From Bradyrhizobium sp. 200 (GTDB taxonomy: Bacteria; Pseudomonadota; Alphaproteobacteria; Rhizobiales; Xanthobacteraceae), in contig NZ_CP064689.1 in assembly GCF_023100945.1 (NCBI RefSeq), forward strand, positions 6,616,001 through 6,680,000: DNA of 64,000 nucleotides. The letters are read 5' to 3'. The notes under the pieces are model-generated. The model was not told where the DNA came from, searched no databases, and saw nothing but the letters and a program-made list of their open reading frames with translations. A program made the position numbers and the translations under genes. The first letter of the stretch is position 1. Each line of letters begins with the position of its first letter. Of the stretch, positions 27,892 through 36,756 are shown one piece after another.

Positions 27892-29859
27892 CTATAAGCC
27901 CAAGCCGCGCTTTTGTCCGATCGACCATGAAATCCCCTCGCCGCCGACGACGCCGGTGACGGCCTGCCCCTTGGCCCGCTCAAGCACTGGCCGCCATGGC
28001 ACGAGACTGAAGTCGCGCGCCCGCTCCATCAGCGCGAACCGACCGCTGTTAAGCGTCAGCGTACGGCGATAGGTACCTGTGATCCGGTCGCCCGGTTTGG
28101 TCTCGGCGTAATCAAGACCGGTCTCGCGCGTCATGCGCGCGCCGACCTCGGCTAGTTCTCGCCGCTCCAGCGTTTGAAGCAGATTGCGCGCGTAAGCGAT
28201 CCGTCCGCCCTGCTCGCGCGCAAGGCCTTGCTCCAGCAACCACTGCCGCCGCAAACGAAGCGCGCCCTCGAACTCCGGTCCCAGTCCCGTCGATGCAATC
28301 ACCTCCGGCGATCTGGTGACGAGTTGCTTGTCGAGCCACGTCGCGCCGGACGCGCCCGGCAATTCGTCAAGGCTCTGCCAGGACAACACGGTGATCCGTG
28401 CCGGGCTGCGCGATCGCTGCGCGGCCTCGAACTGACCCGCGCGTTCGAGGTGATCCGCACCAACGGACCAGTCGCCGTTACTTGAGCGCTCGACGAGGCC
28501 TTGCCGCCGCATAGCTTCCAGCCGGCGGACATGCGACTGAATGAACTCCCCGGAGGCCTTCGGATCGAACTCCCGATGCAGTTCGGTACTGTAGACGCCA
28601 CGGTTGCGGCCAGCGACATTCGCGATGGTTCGGTCAACGTCGCGCGGGCTTACCTCGCGTGCGCGAACTTCGACGATCGTATTTCGGATCAAGGGTTCGG
28701 AGGTCAACTGCTGGACTCCGAGATCGGCGTAATGCGTTCGCCCATCGATCCCGTCCACGATCACGTATCGACGGTCATGCAACTCATCGGAGACCCCTTC
28801 TGCGACCAGCCGCCCGATCACCCGACCGGCGCCGCCCTGCCCATCGAAGATCACATGGTCAGCGGCCGCACGGTGGACTCCTGCGGCGGTCAGATCGCGA
28901 TGCATCGTCTTGATGATGTCGCCGCGCTCGCCCATCCGCCGCAGCGCCGGCTCCATCTCCGGCATGACCCGCCAGACGCCCGGCGCGGCTTCCTCCGCCA
29001 GGCCCATCTGCTCCAGCGTTCGTAGCCGTCCCATCCGCATCGCGTACCGCCGCGGATCGCGCTCAGCTTTGGCGGCAAGCCTCAACGTTTCCCCATCCAC
29101 GTCCCGCAGGATAGCACGATCGAGCCGGGTGAATCGCTCGGCGCCCACTTCGTTCTCTAGCTTGCGTAATGCCTCCAGTTCGCTCTCAGGTCCCCACTCG
29201 CGGGTGATGAGCTCGCTGGCCCGCGCGCGGATGCCGTGAGCGATGTAATCCCGCGCGATCACAAGATCCTTGCCCTGGTCGTCCTTGCCGCGCACCACAA
29301 TGTGGCTGTGGGGATGACCGGTGTTGAAGTGGTCGGCCGCCACCCAATCAAGCCGGGTGCCGAGGTCGGCCTCCATCTGCTGCATCAAGTCGCGTACAAA
29401 CGGCTTGAGGTCGGCAAGCTCATTGCTGTCTTCCGGAGCGACGATGAACCGGAACTGGTGGCGGTCTTCCGCGCCTCGTTCCGCGAAAGTCTTTCCGTCG
29501 GCACGGTTGCTGCCAGCATCGTACAACTCGCCGGGGTCGCCTTCGCGGGTCACCCCGTCGCGCTGCACATAGCGCAGATGCGCCCTGACGGCGCCGTTAT
29601 CGCCCGTCTTGATGCGGACAATGCGCGCCTTGATGACCACCCGCCGCGCACCTGCCGAACGATGGCTCGCCGACACTGTTCCCTGGGCGTGACCGCGGCC
29701 GATCCGCGAGCCGGTAAAAGCCGAGCTTCGGCGCGGCCGTCCTGCGCCAGCCTTTGCGGCGATCTTGCGCACGCGTTTGACATAGCCGACGGCCTTGCGG
29801 CCGCGGCGGTTGCCGATCCGGCCGAGCCTGACCCTGAATTCATCGTCGGTATCCGACAT
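27892..29859 (-). CDS. MOB-P type relaxase with DUF3363 domain
   Basis: The 655-residue protein is a VirD2-like relaxase that should nick the transfer origin and lead the DNA into the recipient. The N-terminal catalytic part has the candidate nucleophile Tyr97 in HLRYVQRDGVTREG and, near residue 183, the histidine motif GHPHSHIVVRGKDDQGKDL. The central and C-terminal regions match the DUF3363 part found in relaxases of alphaproteobacterial integrative elements. The very basic N-terminal 70 residues are typical. The gene lies downstream of traF. In ICEMlSymR7A the equivalent gene is rlxS and follows traF in the same way. No frame break is seen. Secure as a relaxase; the exact origin is not located. 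Confidence 0.9.
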   Translation of the reverse strand: MSDTDDEFRVRLGRIGNRRGRKAVGYVKRVRKIAAKAGAGRPRRSSAFTGSRIGRGHAQGTVSASHRSAGARRVVIKARIVRIKTGDNGAVRAHLRYVQRDGVTREGDPGELYDAGSNRADGKTFAERGAEDRHQFRFIVAPEDSNELADLKPFVRDLMQQMEADLGTRLDWVAADHFNTGHPHSHIVVRGKDDQGKDLVIARDYIAHGIRARASELITREWGPESELEALRKLENEVGAERFTRLDRAILRDVDGETLRLAAKAERDPRRYAMRMGRLRTLEQMGLAEEAAPGVWRVMPEMEPALRRMGERGDIIKTMHRDLTAAGVHRAAADHVIFDGQGGAGRVIGRLVAEGVSDELHDRRYVIVDGIDGRTHYADLGVQQLTSEPLIRNTIVEVRAREVSPRDVDRTIANVAGRNRGVYSTELHREFDPKASGEFIQSHVRRLEAMRRQGLVERSSNGDWSVGADHLERAGQFEAAQRSRSPARITVLSWQSLDELPGASGATWLDKQLVTRSPEVIASTGLGPEFEGALRLRRQWLLEQGLAREQGGRIAYARNLLQTLERRELAEVGARMTRETGLDYAETKPGDRITGTYRRTLTLNSGRFALMERARDFSLVPWRPVLERAKGQAVTGVVGGEGISWSIGQKRGLGL

Positions 29860-30200
29860 TGCCGCTCTCCGCCGTCGCGCCGGAGCATGTGCGTGCTCTT
29901 CCGCCTTGTCGCAAGACGCAGACGTGTTTCGTCAATCCCGCCAAGGCGCAGCTGTCTCGTTGGCGACAATGCCGTTACGGCTGGCCACAAATGCAGGATG
30001 TGCAGACAACGACTTAGGCGCGCTTTGGCGCCAGTGCTTTTATCTTGCTCTCCCGCTTCGTTCGTTTCAACCGTTGATCTAAATGGAAGAGCTTGCTAGA
30101 CTCGTGAGCTCGCGATCTGCCCGAACGGGCGGCCCGGCGGCAAGGGTGAAGAGGTGCGCGCCCGTTTTCCGACGCACACGATCGTCGTCGTGAGCCACTT
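29860..30200. other. Gap between traF and the relaxase gene, candidate origin-of-transfer region
   Basis: About 340 bases without a supported gene, directly upstream of the relaxase gene. Short dyads are present, such as GCCCGAACGGGC near 30117-30128 and GGCGCGCTTTGGCGCC near 30015. Relaxase genes often lie beside their nick site, so the origin could be here, but no known nick consensus was recognised. Confidence 0.3.
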
Positions 30201-30740
30201 TCAACTATCCGACTTCCAAGTCCAGAGCGGGTGCGCCACGCCCAAGACATCGCAACGCAGGACCGGCCCGAAGTATCGCGAGTCGAACGAATGAGGATGC
30301 GGCTGCAGCAGGAAAAATTCCCCCTCGACCAGTCTCATGCAGCCTTCCCAGGAGGGAAGCGGCAGCCCCTCCCGGTCCTTCTCCAGTACCTCGGCAACGA
30401 CCTTGCCGTTGATGGACATGGTGCCGATCGGCTCTTTCGCGCGGCAGACTTCGTCTCCACCGCTCGCTTCGACCCGCTTCAGAAGCGGTACCGGCACAGG
30501 CAAGATTTTGTGCGCGATGATCAAGAGTTCGATCGCGGGTGGCGGCTTGAAGACGGCGAGTTCGCCGCGCACTGGTAAGCGTTGCTCCAGATAATAGAAC
30601 CCCAGCGGAGCGCTGCCGGATGCATTGTAAATCAAGAGCGGCACCGAGGGTGCAGAGGACATCAGAAGAGTGATGATGCCGGCGCACATGGCCGAAAGAA
30701 TGCTGGCCTGCCGCCACAGTCTTGTGCGATCAATCTGCAT
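30201..30740 (-). CDS. traF: Conjugative transfer signal peptidase TraF (S26 family)
   Basis: TraF is the S26-type serine peptidase that processes the TrbC pilin. The 179-residue product has an N-terminal membrane segment (ASILSAMCAGIITLLMSSAP), then the catalytic-serine region NASGSAPLGFYYLEQ and the lysine region (VPVPLLKRVEASGGDEVC), and the C-terminal block PHSFDSRYFGPVLRCDVLG. All match the family's conserved boxes. The ATG at 30740 lies inside the rdfS-like gene, an 11-base overlap, so both are co-translated. The frame is open further upstream but that part overlaps rdfS. The order rdfS-traF-relaxase is that of ICEMlSymR7A. Confidence 0.9.
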   Translation of the reverse strand: MQIDRTRLWRQASILSAMCAGIITLLMSSAPSVPLLIYNASGSAPLGFYYLEQRLPVRGELAVFKPPPAIELLIIAHKILPVPVPLLKRVEASGGDEVCRAKEPIGTMSINGKVVAEVLEKDREGLPLPSWEGCMRLVEGEFFLLQPHPHSFDSRYFGPVLRCDVLGVAHPLWTWKSDS

Positions 30741-30948
30741 CGGAGGTCGACCTCCGCTTGCTTGCCTGCGACCATTCGACGAGATCTTCGATGTGGTAGC
30801 GGACATAGCGTCCGTGCTTGCGGTAAGCGGGCCCTCTGCCGTTCACCCGCATCTTCTCTAGGGTGTTTTTGGTAAGCCGGAGCCAGGCGGCGGCTTCCAC
30901 CGTATTGAGGAACGGCTTTTCCGGTTCTTTGTCGTCACTTTTTGTCAT
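30730..30948 (-). CDS. rdfS: RdfS-like excisionase (recombination directionality factor)
   Basis: The 72-residue protein is a winged-helix DNA-binding protein of the excisionase/HTH_17 type: FLNTVEAAAWLRLTKNTLEK is the helix-turn-helix, and AYRKHGRYVRYHIEDLVEW is the wing and last helix. The ATG at 30948 is the best start, with a moderate purine-rich site upstream. Its overlap with traF and the nearby fseA-like gene match ICEMlSymR7A, where RdfS drives excision of the element together with the integrase and FseA turns rdfS on. The identification as RdfS is from context and fold; the integrase it would work with is not in this window. Confidence 0.78.
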   Translation of the reverse strand: MTKSDDKEPEKPFLNTVEAAAWLRLTKNTLEKMRVNGRGPAYRKHGRYVRYHIEDLVEWSQASKRRSTSDAD

Positions 30949-31101
30949 CGTCCAACGTCCCCTTATCGAATCTCGCACAAGCAAGAGGTGCAAGGGGAAG
31001 CGTCGTCAGATCGGGACTGTTTTTGGAGTGGCGAAGATGGCGGACCTTGTTTCGCCATCCCACGCGAGCAAAACTCGTCAAAGCGAGAATGGCGGAATCG
31101 T

Positions 31102-32022
31102 CTAACTCAGGAGATCGCGATAACCGCCCTTCATCAACTCGGTGCCTTTCGCGACGAGGCGCCGCGTGCGGTCCTTCAAGAATTGACTAGGCCCCAGCCA
31201 TTCTTCAGCAACTTTCTTATCTCCAAAGAGAGTAATCGCGATCTGCCGATACGTCTTGCCGTTCAGGCTTTCATCGAGCGCGATCAGGGCCTGGCGGAGG
31301 CGTTCGTCGCCTGAAAAAGTTGATCTTTGAAGGGCTGCAACATTGGTATCAGTGAACCGATGAAGACGCTTCAGGACCTCGGTCTGCCCTGAGAGATCGT
31401 CGAGGTCATGGAGTTCAAAGATCGCGGCAAATGGCGCGGTTAGGACGGAAAGGCCTTTGATTTCGACATTGACGCGAACGCCCATGCCTTTGATCGAAAC
31501 GTGCTGAACGCCTTCGGTATCAATCACCGCTAGTCGATCGCCATTGAAGTCGGCGAGCGCGCGCGTCATGGCACCACTGTGCTCATTCGGCATCCTAGCA
31601 CACAGCCGGACCACGCGTTTCAAGGCATTGGCATGCCAGACCACGGTTGCGTCAAGGGCGCAGCGTCTCGGATCGGCGAAGGCGTAAAGCCCCCACTTCT
31701 CCGCACGCGGAAATCGCTGCCTGAGGCGCAACAGCCGCGTGCCGTCCTTCAACGTAATGCATGGCAGGTGCCGCGGAACGGAGCTTCGCCAATCGGCGAT
31801 ATAGTCCTGATTTCGGCGTAAGAACTCCCACGCCCAATCGGCCCCATCGTAATCGGCGGCTCCACAGGAAAGCGCGTCGGTGCGACCACGCGAAGAACCG
31901 ACGGAATGATTCAATAGCCGCCCCCGCAGATAGCTTTTTCGGCGAGGATCCTTCGGCCCAAATGGGGCAAGAGAACGGCCCTCAGGGATTGCGTTGCGGC
32001 ACTGTTCTTTTGCGCCGTGCAT
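31102..32022 (-). CDS. FseA-like excision activator (DUF6499-DUF2285), single reading frame
   Basis: The 306-residue protein joins two domains. Near residue 58 the DUF6499 type segment reads DYDGADWAWEFLRRNQDY, and the C-terminal half is DUF2285, ending GKTYRQIAITLFGDKKVAEE and then RRLVAKGTELMKGGYRDLLS. In ICEMlSymR7A these domains are encoded by msi172 and msi171 and are joined only by programmed +1 frameshifting to give FseA, the activator of rdfS. Here they are one continuous frame. AGGAGG lies two bases before the ATG at 32022, close but usable; it implies an N-terminal extension of about 55 residues. The gene is upstream of the rdfS-like gene on the same strand. Activator function is inferred from the homologue. 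Confidence 0.75.
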   Translation of the reverse strand: MHGAKEQCRNAIPEGRSLAPFGPKDPRRKSYLRGRLLNHSVGSSRGRTDALSCGAADYDGADWAWEFLRRNQDYIADWRSSVPRHLPCITLKDGTRLLRLRQRFPRAEKWGLYAFADPRRCALDATVVWHANALKRVVRLCARMPNEHSGAMTRALADFNGDRLAVIDTEGVQHVSIKGMGVRVNVEIKGLSVLTAPFAAIFELHDLDDLSGQTEVLKRLHRFTDTNVAALQRSTFSGDERLRQALIALDESLNGKTYRQIAITLFGDKKVAEEWLGPSQFLKDRTRRLVAKGTELMKGGYRDLLS

Positions 32023-32170
32023 TGCCTCCTGGAAGAGACAAGCGGTTCGGAAGCTCTAAGCGGGTGAGCGACATGTCTCAATGTCAATATTGCAAATTTG
32101 ATGTTATATTTTCCGTCGTGCATGCCGATTCTCGGCCTGCACTATTTCAGATGTGAATCATGGAGGGCAC

Positions 32171-32236
32171 ATGGCTAAGAAAGCGAAGAAGGCCAAAAAG
32201 ACGACTGCGAAAAAAGCTAAAAAGAAGAAAAAGTAG
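32171..32236 (+). CDS. 21-residue lysine-rich microprotein
   Basis: A short frame starting with ATG at 32171 encodes 21 residues: 13 are lysine and the rest only alanine, threonine and the first methionine. GGAGG lies five bases upstream, which is a strong ribosome-binding site, and a good hairpin terminator follows about 105 bases downstream. The composition resembles the tail of histone H1-like or Hc1/AlgP-type proteins, so nucleic-acid binding is the natural guess. It diverges from the fseA-like gene. I do not recognise a family, and expression is inferred only from these signals. Confidence 0.6.
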   Translation: MAKKAKKAKKTTAKKAKKKKK

Positions 32237-32342
32237 CTGCTTTCCGTGACAACTTGCTATCATCTATCGAGGCGCTCCGGGCGGTGAGCCACCGGTGTAG
32301 TTGGTTTAACCGCTCTGACTAGATGAGCAACGAAGACACCTA

Positions 32343-32384
32343 AGCCGAATCGCATACGCCTTGCGCTATGCGGTTCGGCTTTTG
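32343..32384 (+). terminator. Rho-independent terminator
   Basis: A 14-base stem (AGCCGAATCGCATA against TATGCGGTTCGGCT, one G-T pair) closes a short loop and is followed by TTTTGATTTG on the plus strand. It would end transcription from the microprotein gene and possibly a short RNA between 32237 and 32342. Confidence 0.8.
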
Positions 32385-32907
32385 ATTTGTTGACTGCTGA
32401 TTGGGCCAAACGATGGCGGTCTTCAACGCAGTGACACCATAATCACTTAGTGAAAGTCATTCATCATCGTCGGCAAGAGCTTCGATAGCAGCAGGGCAGT
32501 CGATGTCAGCGCCGAAAGGCTGACGATCGCTTGAGCGACGCAGATGCGTTTGAGCGTTGCGCCTTCATTGTGAAACGCGTTGAACGAATGCGCCATCATT
32601 CCGCTCCATGATACGATCCAGACTTTCTGTGGGCAGAGTTATAGAGCGAGTCGCGCCGATCGTTATTGACCTAATTTGCTGTTGCGAGCTTGACTCTTCA
32701 GCGACTCAGACGAGCGCTCCGTGACGCGGGAATGGAGCTTCTGCGCCGAATCGTTTGCGCGAAACCTGAGTAAAGAAAAAGTTAAACGGAGGCCGGAGCG
32801 GCCGACCGGCAAGGTCGCAATGCGATTGGAAGGCAAAGCCTGACGGGCTGACGGATCCAAGGAAGGCCCCGCCCGGAGAAGACCGGGCGGGACCTGAGAG
32901 CTTGCTC
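32385..32907. other. Gap between the terminator and the DUF736 remnant
   Basis: About 520 bases with no supported gene on either strand. Short frames on the minus strand (32663-32938) lack recognisable similarity. The stretch near 32790-32900 is GC-rich with small dyads. Confidence 0.45.
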
Positions 32908-33068
32908 TCACTCTCCGCTCTTGCGCGGCCGCGACCAAAGGAGGGTGTAGCCTTCCCCGCTTTCCTCATCGAACAGGTTCGCGTAGATCGGGGCGTTGAA
33001 CGAGGGGGCGTCGAGCTTGAGCGAGAGATAGTCACGGCCCTCCTCGGAACGCTTCGACCAGGCCGCTC
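32908..33068 (-). pseudogene. C-terminal remnant of a DUF736 gene
   Basis: In the frame ending with TGA at 32908 the sequence encodes [20 protein letters not shown], then [13 protein letters not shown] and TLLWSRP, which is the C-terminal half of a DUF736 protein. The N-terminal half is missing, and a stop in frame lies just upstream of 33068, where the IS91-type region begins. The intact copy at 35859-36155 shows what is lost. The break is probably due to insertion or deletion linked to the mobile element. Confidence 0.8.
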
Positions 33069-33291
33069 ATCTTGGCCTTATGTGGTGCACGACATAACGC
33101 GGATTGGACGAACCCGCTCCGCGGGAGGGTATCCGCGTTGAGCGCGGGGTATCTCCCTTGAAGCCAGCCCGTGTCTCTGACCCCGGCACCACCCGCACAG
33201 CGACGTAATCCACCCCATTTCAGAAGCGCTTGCCCTTGGCAAGATGGTGTTGCTGCCCGCGCGCAGCGTCCCTCTTGTCAAGGAGTTCGCT

Positions 33292-34158
33292 ATGAACTCG
33301 CTTCGGTTACGCATGATGGAAGACATGCAGGTCCGCAACCTGTCGCGACACACGCAGGATTCGTATTTGCTGCAGGTTTCGCAGTTCGCCCGGCATTTCG
33401 CTAAATCGCCGGCTTTGCTCGGCCCGGAGGATATCCACGCCTACCAGGTCTATTTGACGAACGAGAAGAAGCTGGCGCCACGCTCGGTGCAAGTGACCGT
33501 CGCAGCGCTTCGATTTCTCTACCGCGTCACGCTCGGCCTCGATTGGGATTCCGACCGGATCATTCCGTGCCCAAAAGCACCAAAGACACTGGCCGTCATT
33601 CTCAGCCCCGAGGAGGTGCTGCACGAGCTTCAAACACCAGGCGATCCTGATGACATGCTATGCCGCAGGTCTACGTATTTCCGAGGCGACCCGGCTGAAG
33701 CCTGAGGCTATCGATAGCCAGCGCATGGTGCTGCGCGTCGAGCAGGGCAAGGGACAGAAAGACCGCTACGTCATGCTGTCGGCCAGGTTGCTGGAGGTGC
33801 TGACGAACTATTGGCGCGCCGTGCGACCCACCGGAGCATGGATGTTTCCCGGCGCCGTTGCTGGAGAACCGATATCGACAAGCGCCATAGATGCCACATG
33901 CCGCCGGGCACATCGAATGTCGAAACTCTCCAAGCCGGTGACACCTCATTCGCTGCGGCACGCATTTGCGGTGCACCTGCTCGAAGCTGGAACCGATCTC
34001 CGCACCATCCAGCTCCTCCTCGGCCATCGCAGCTTGTCAACGACCGCTCAATATCTGCGGATCGCTACCAACAAGGTCTGCGCAGCGACGAGCCCGCTTG
34101 AACTGCTGCCGCGTCCGATCCCCAAGCTTCCTCGCCGCCAGCGCTCGAACATTTCTGA
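33292..34158 (+). pseudogene. Tyrosine recombinase of an IS91-type element, frameshifted
   Basis: The N-terminal SAM-like domain runs from the ATG at 33292 (AAGGAG eight bases upstream) with MEDMQVRNLSRHTQDSYLLQ. It ends in a wrong frame near 33650. The catalytic domain continues in another frame from about 33650: AAGLRISEATRLKP carries the first catalytic arginine, HSLRHAF the histidine and second arginine, and LLGHRSLSTTAQYL the last histidine and the tyrosine. A further shift leads to the expected stop at 34158. All active-site residues remain, but at least two frame changes and a small deletion break the gene. Such recombinases accompany IS91-type transposases in Rhizobiales. Confidence 0.85.
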
Positions 34159-34169
34159 CGGCCAGCCTC

Positions 34170-35374
34170 ATGGGCCGCTCAGGTCTGGAGGTCGCGGATA
34201 TATTCCGTCGCTACGGTGCTGCCTGGCGCGAGCAGCACTGGGCCTCGCTATCGACCGACCGACGCGCAGCTATGACTGCCATCGAGCGCTGCCGAACTTC
34301 GGCGCTCGGAGGCCATGTCGAACAGCGCGACCGCTGTGGCCACGACGGATCGCTTACAACAGCTGCCGTTCCCGCAGTTGCCCCAAGTGCCAGTGGCTCG
34401 CCCGAGCGGAATGGATCGAAGCTCGGCGGGAAGAGCTTCTCGATACGCAGTATTTCCATGTTGTCTTCACCCGTTCCCGACGAGATCGCCGCGATTGCCT
34501 TCCAGAATGCCAGCACGGTCTACAAGATCCTGTTCCACGCAGCCGCCGAGACGTTGCGCACCATCGCTGCCGATCGGCGACATCTCGGCGCGGAGATCGG
34601 GTTTTTCGCGGTGCTTCACACCTGGGGTCAGAATCTCAGCCATCATCCCCATCTGCACTGCGTCGTGCCCGGCGGCGGGCTGTCGCCTGACGGGAGCCGC
34701 TGGATCGCGTGCCGTCCCGGCTTCTTCCTAACAGTCGCCGTGCTCTCCGACTGTTCCGGCGGCTGTTTCTCGAAGGCCTGCAAAAGGCATTCGAGGCCGG
34801 CAAGTTGCGATTCTTTTCGTCATTGGAACGGCTGCACGATCCCGTCGCATTCCGGCGCTATCTGGATCCCGCCCGCCAGGTCAACTGGGTGGTCTATGCC
34901 AAGCCACCATTCGCGGGCGCTGAACGGGTTCTGGAATATGTCGGACGCTACACACACCGGGTGGCAATCGCCAACAACCGGATCGTCGATATCGAGGATG
35001 GCAAGGTACGCTTCCGGTGGAAGGACTATCGCAACGAGAACCGGCAAAAGGTGATGACGCTCGACGCCGGGGAGTTCATCCGGCGTTTCCTCGTCCATGT
35101 CTTGCCCGATGGATTTCAGCGCATCCGTTATTACGGTTTCATGGGCAACCGCTACCGCAAGCAAAAGCTCGCCCGCTGCCGCGAACTGCTCGGAATGCAG
35201 CAGTCCGATACGCCGCCAAAACCGAAGGAAGGGCGCGATTATCGCGACAAGGTCGAGGAGCTGACCGGAGTTTCCCTGTGGGAATGTCCTTTTTGCCGTC
35301 AAGGGCAGATGGTGTGCATCGAGGTGCTTGCGCCCGTTGCGTCACAAGATCCACCTTTTCTGGACACTTCATGA
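34170..35374 (+). pseudogene. IS91-family (HUH) transposase, multiply frameshifted
   Basis: Matches to IS91-family rolling-circle transposases are spread over three frames: MGRSGLEVADIFRRYGAAWR and AMTAIERCRTSALGGHV; then IAYNSCRSRSCPKCQWLARA with the zinc cysteines and TQYFHVVF; then LGAEIGFFAVLHTWGQNLSH and HPHLHCVVPGG with the metal-binding histidines; then VEYVGRYTHRVAIANNRIVD with the catalytic tyrosine region. The intact C-terminal frame ends at 35374. At least three frameshifts make it inactive. It directly follows the recombinase pseudogene, as in complete elements. Confidence 0.88.
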
Positions 35375-35640
35375 CGGCCGGGATTTTCCCAATCATTGAT
35401 CATCGTTCTTTCTATCTGCCAAGGTAGACAGCAGGCATCCCATTGTCACGTTTGCGACCTCGAGCCCTCCAAGCGCAGGCGTCGCCGGTCTTTCCGACCG
35501 GGAGACCATATCTCGATTAGAATGTTTCGCCATCAAGACCGCATCCAGCATGTCCCCGAAGCTCAGCGACGGCCCTGTCCGCTGGGTGCAGCATCCAATT
35601 TCCATAGCGGCACCGGCGCGCTAGGCGGCTTCGTCCAACA

Positions 35641-35713
35641 CGTTTTTAGATTACCGGCGCGCTCACAGCGGGGCACTTTGAAGCTTCGGTACCGCGCCGC
35701 CAATCTAAAAACG
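35641..35713. repeat. 73-base palindromic element
   Basis: The left arm at 35641 (CGTTTTTAGATT, three bases, GGCGCG) is matched by the right arm ending at 35713 (CGCGCC, three bases, AATCTAAAAACG); arms are about 22 bases with three mismatches and enclose about 29 bases. It lies in a gap of almost 500 bases (35375-35858) where I see no gene. It could be a small non-autonomous element or a structured RNA signal; the position of the T run inside the stem argues against a terminator. Confidence 0.6.
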
Positions 35714-35858
35714 CTCTCCATTATGGAGCGTGGCGTTATGCGGATTGGCCTGATTTGAGCGCAGGTTTTTCGGCGCGTTTTGGATGGCGGCGCTCCGCAT
35801 AATATCGTTGAGGAGAGCCGCGGCGCCTCGCGCGAGGCGAGACGCCGCAAGCCGAGGG

Positions 35859-36155
35859 TCAGCGCGACCAGACGAGCGCGTAGCCGTCATCGACCGCGAC
35901 GAGGTTGGCGTAGATCGGCGCCGGGAAGGACGGGTCGTCCAGCTTCACCGAGTGATAGACGGTGTTCTCTTTCGAGGTCCGCTGCCACGCGGCGCCTATC
36001 TCAACGTTGCCGGCCGTCACGCGCAGGTTCGGGGCCTTCTCGTTGCCGGAGGGGTCGGCCGGAAGGAAGCGTACCTTGATGTTGAGCAAGAGCGTCCTGA
36101 TGGTGCCGGTGTACGAGCCATCTTCGCCGCGGGTGAAGGTGCCAATCTGAGCCAT
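35859..36155 (-). CDS. DUF736 family protein, intact copy
   Basis: The 98-residue protein is a full DUF736 member: it opens MAQIGTFTRGEDGSYTGTIR, carries RVTAGNVEIGAAWQRTSKEN in the middle, and ends APIYANLVAVDDGYALVWSR. These small proteins are encoded next to conjugation and mobile-element genes throughout Rhizobiales; their role is unknown. CAGGAGATCACC before the ATG at 36155 is a good ribosome-binding site. Two damaged relatives are in the same window (32908-33068 and 61888-62190). The call is secure, the function is not known. Confidence 0.88.
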   Translation of the reverse strand: MAQIGTFTRGEDGSYTGTIRTLLLNIKVRFLPADPSGNEKAPNLRVTAGNVEIGAAWQRTSKENTVYHSVKLDDPSFPAPIYANLVAVDDGYALVWSR

Positions 36156-36519
36156 GGTGATCTCCTGTTGCTGTTTCCAAGCCCGCGACCATCGCGGCCT
36201 TGATGGCGACCTGTGAGCGCCGCAACGACCGCCCCGCAGCCTTGGCCCGCAGCGTGAGCGGAGGATGGCGGGCTGAGCGATTTTGTTGCCTCGCGAGGAA
36301 TGCCGCCGATTGGCGGCAGGGGAAGAAGATCGCGAACGAGCCATTGCGGGTAAAGGTCGGCGAGCGCAGCGAGCGCATTGTGGCGCGTGATCCGCCAGCA
36401 AAAGGCCGGTATGGACGTGGGCCCAAGCAGCTTCACAGGAGAGCATCGGCTCACAGGCATCACCAAGGCCAATGACGGCGTCACCGCACCAACCAGGTTC
36501 ACGCGCAACAACACGACTC
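36156..36519. other. Gap upstream of the DUF736 gene
   Basis: About 360 bases that should hold the promoter of the DUF736 gene. No gene or clear promoter is seen. Confidence 0.4.
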
Positions 36520-36756
36520 TCACCCACGCCGAGTTAGATCGGCTCTATTCAGAGCCGAGCGCCGCAGCATATCGACCTGAACCCGTTCTCGCCCAATTTT
36601 CCAAATGGCACGGCCGAGCTTGCGCTTTGCTTCAATCTTCCGAGCATCGCGCAGGAAGAGACGACCGAACCGAACTACGCAGCTGAACTACGAGCGGTCG
36701 CCCGCAAAATGGGGTTGCCGGAGCCATACGTGGCTAGCATCGGAAAGAATGAGTAA
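36520..36756 (+). pseudogene. Remnant resembling a gamma-glutamylcyclotransferase C terminus
   Basis: Two frames joined near 36598 give THAELDRLYSEPSAAAYRPE, then NGTAELALCFNLPSIAQEE and AAELRAVARKMGLPEPYVAS, ending in a stop at 36756. From memory this pattern is that of gamma-glutamylcyclotransferase-like (AIG2-fold) proteins of Rhizobiales. The N-terminal part with the active site is missing. The coding pattern is clear, the family name is less certain. Confidence 0.45.

Larger units (their letters stand above)
33292..35374 (+). mobile_element. Decayed IS91-type element (recombinase plus transposase)
   Basis: The two pseudogenes form one unit. IS91-type elements lack terminal inverted repeats and transpose by rolling circle, so exact ends cannot be set from sequence alone. 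The element lies directly next to the truncated DUF736 remnant (ending 33068), which suggests its arrival or a deletion beside it removed the rest of that gene. Confidence 0.75.
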
